A stretch of DNA of 12,452 nucleotides, from the NCBI GenBank assembly GCA_017940955.1, contig JAGAXP010000064.1:1-12452 (forward strand), read 5' to 3'. The stretch is from Oribacterium sp. (GTDB taxonomy: Bacteria; Bacillota_A; Clostridia; Lachnospirales; Lachnospiraceae). Both the position numbers and the translations under genes were made by a program. The notes below the pieces were generated by a model, which worked only from the letters and a program-made list of their open reading frames with translations, was not told the DNA's origin and did not search any database. Shown piece after piece: positions 12,372 to 12,452 of the stretch (positions within the stretch are counted from its first letter, which is position 1; each line of letters begins with the position of its first letter).

Positions 12372-12452
12372 AAAAACCACCTGTGTTTCTGTAATGTATT
12401 AGCAACCAAACTTCTACATTCAGAGATACCGGAGGTACCCACAGGTGGTTTC
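12372..12452 (-). other. Three-stem palindromic element at right edge
   Basis: An outer 12-bp perfect stem pairs AAACCACCTGTG (12374-12385) with CACAGGTGGTTT (12440-12451). Inside are two small hairpins: CTG-T-AATGTA (12389-12398) with TACATTCAG (12415-12423), and TACC-GGA-GGTA (12427-12437). Together they draw a three-way junction. Read on the minus strand the outer stem is followed by TTTTTC (12371-12376), so it could end a transcript entering from the right. It could also be the structured end of an insertion sequence. The element may run past the window edge. Confidence 0.5.

Overview
The window looks like a chromosome segment from a Gram-positive anaerobe, most likely a Lachnospiraceae member (Butyrivibrio/Roseburia relatives). 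This is inferred from strong AGGAGG-type ribosome sites, the gene families present (LoaP-type NusG paralogue, Rpn-family nuclease-like fragment, NlpC/P60 hydrolase with a TTG start) and moderate GC in the first two thirds. No rRNA or tRNA genes or CRISPR array were seen.

Region 1 (1-3550) is ordinary chromosome on the + strand: a possible gene tail, nrdR (regulator of ribonucleotide reductase genes), aroD (type I 3-dehydroquinate dehydratase), a secreted NlpC/P60 wall hydrolase, and a 242-aa protein of unknown function. Two diverged GGGTCTGACCC-type palindromes lie upstream of nrdR.

Region 2 (3550-8530) is a surface-polymer precursor operon. It opens with a leader holding a 128-bp imperfect inverted repeat. 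Then come a predicted CDP-polyol phosphotransferase, a ribulose/allulose-phosphate 3-epimerase, an IspD/TarI-type cytidylyltransferase, a zinc alditol-phosphate dehydrogenase, and loaP, closed by a very strong intrinsic terminator. The inferred logic is ketose phosphate -> (epimerase) -> ketose phosphate -> (dehydrogenase) alditol phosphate -> (cytidylyltransferase) CDP-alditol -> (transferase) polymer or glycan, resembling TarI/TarJ/TarL chemistry built from different family members.

Region 3 (8530-12452) is an AT-rich accessory patch. It contains a 5'-truncated Rpn-family gene on the minus strand, a short MITE-like inverted-repeat element at its broken end, gene scraps, an intact MNT nucleotidyltransferase antitoxin followed by a HEPN toxin gene frameshifted inside its catalytic motif, a two-helix membrane protein whose soluble part looks like the cytoplasmic domain of inward-rectifier (Kir) channels but which lacks the K+ filter, a probable decayed LoaP KOW-domain fragment, a small two-helix membrane protein, and a cut-off three-stem RNA-like structure at the right edge. 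Three copies of a GGTGAYAGGCACC-type palindrome are scattered through this patch, consistent with REP/RAYT-like mobile repeats.

The best candidates for something new are the Kir-like protein without a selectivity filter, the non-canonical CDP-alditol operon with its hairpin leader and terminal loaP, and the three-way-junction element at the right end.
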